Assembly (NCBI GenBank): GCA_019722365.1
Contig: JADFUC010000304.1
Span: 124,001-188,000, forward strand
Direction of reading: 5' to 3'
Source: Lithospermum erythrorhizon
Taxonomy: Eukaryota > Streptophyta > Magnoliopsida > Boraginales > Boraginaceae
Length of the DNA stretch: 64,000 bases
In this document: positions 63,759-64,000 of the stretch, in pieces
Layout: every line of letters begins with the position of its first letter
Numbering within the stretch: the first letter of the stretch is position 1
Position numbers and translations under genes: made by a program
Notes under the pieces: generated by a model
Seen by the model: the letters and a program-made list of their open reading frames with translations, nothing else
Told to the model about the DNA's origin: nothing
The model's database searches: none

Positions 63759-64000
63759 GCCCAGCATTTTGTGTTACTCAATGCCATACTTGTTTAAGAT
63801 ATCACTAATCACTAATCACTATCATTAACATTATAAAAGTTCAAATAAGGATTGTGTTTTTTTCGTTTCTTTCATTTTTACATTAGTAATTATTAAATTA
63901 CCATTCTCTCTAAAAATCTAAAAGTTATACAAAAAATATTACTCTATCTTGTTAATTAATAATTATATATATTTTAATTAATAACTCATGAGTTCTAATA

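Overview
The window is nuclear DNA of a flowering plant, most likely a eudicot. It is AT-rich, its genes have GT-AG introns, and they belong to plant-type families: IDA-like peptide, MIZU-KUSSEI1-like, ALA-type flippase, plant calmodulin-like protein, NUDX1-like Nudix hydrolase and a SDR110C-type dehydrogenase. Spaces between genes are filled with decayed LTR retrotransposons, a hAT transposon, SINEs and MITEs. No CRISPR, operon or bacterial feature is present. The species cannot be named from the sequence alone.

Layout. An intact IDA-like signalling-peptide gene (181-453, +) opens the window. A decayed hAT transposase with a TTF/ZMYM1-like layout follows (about 1.94-4.35 kb, -). A repeat-derived stretch of about 11 kb (4.4-15.7 kb) holds an inverted repeat, a duplicated retroelement-like fragment and an unassigned ORF. 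A nearly full-length but broken Ty1/copia element lies at 15,691-22,205 (-) with two recognisable 215-bp LTRs. The first gene cluster, all on the minus strand, is a MIZ1/DUF617 gene (23.0-23.8 kb), a dead NUDX1 exon (26.5-26.8 kb), a five-exon FolD gene (27.5-30.2 kb) and a two-exon NUDX1 gene (31.2-32.2 kb). A decayed Ty3/gypsy element (32.9-37.3 kb, -) and a small two-exon gene for a Lys-rich 54-residue protein (39.2-40.2 kb, +) follow. About 11 kb of AT-rich intergenic DNA holds SINEs and MITEs, one SINE having a perfect 17-bp target-site duplication. The right-hand cluster is an 11-exon P4-ATPase (51.6-57.8 kb, +), a two-exon calmodulin-like gene (58.8-59.9 kb, -), a two-exon SDR gene (61.3-62.3 kb, +) and an uncharacterised plant membrane-anchored protein (62.4-62.9 kb, -).

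The genes do not form one pathway. I worked exon models out by hand from splice signals and reading phase. For FolD, NUDX1, the flippase, the CML and the SDR, the exons join in frame to proteins of normal family length. I found no convincing new multi-gene system. The most interesting items are the small basic two-exon gene, the NUDX1 pseudo-exon, the U-rich tandem repeat just upstream of the flippase start codon, the in-frame intronic start of the SDR gene, and the repeat families with several copies in this one window.
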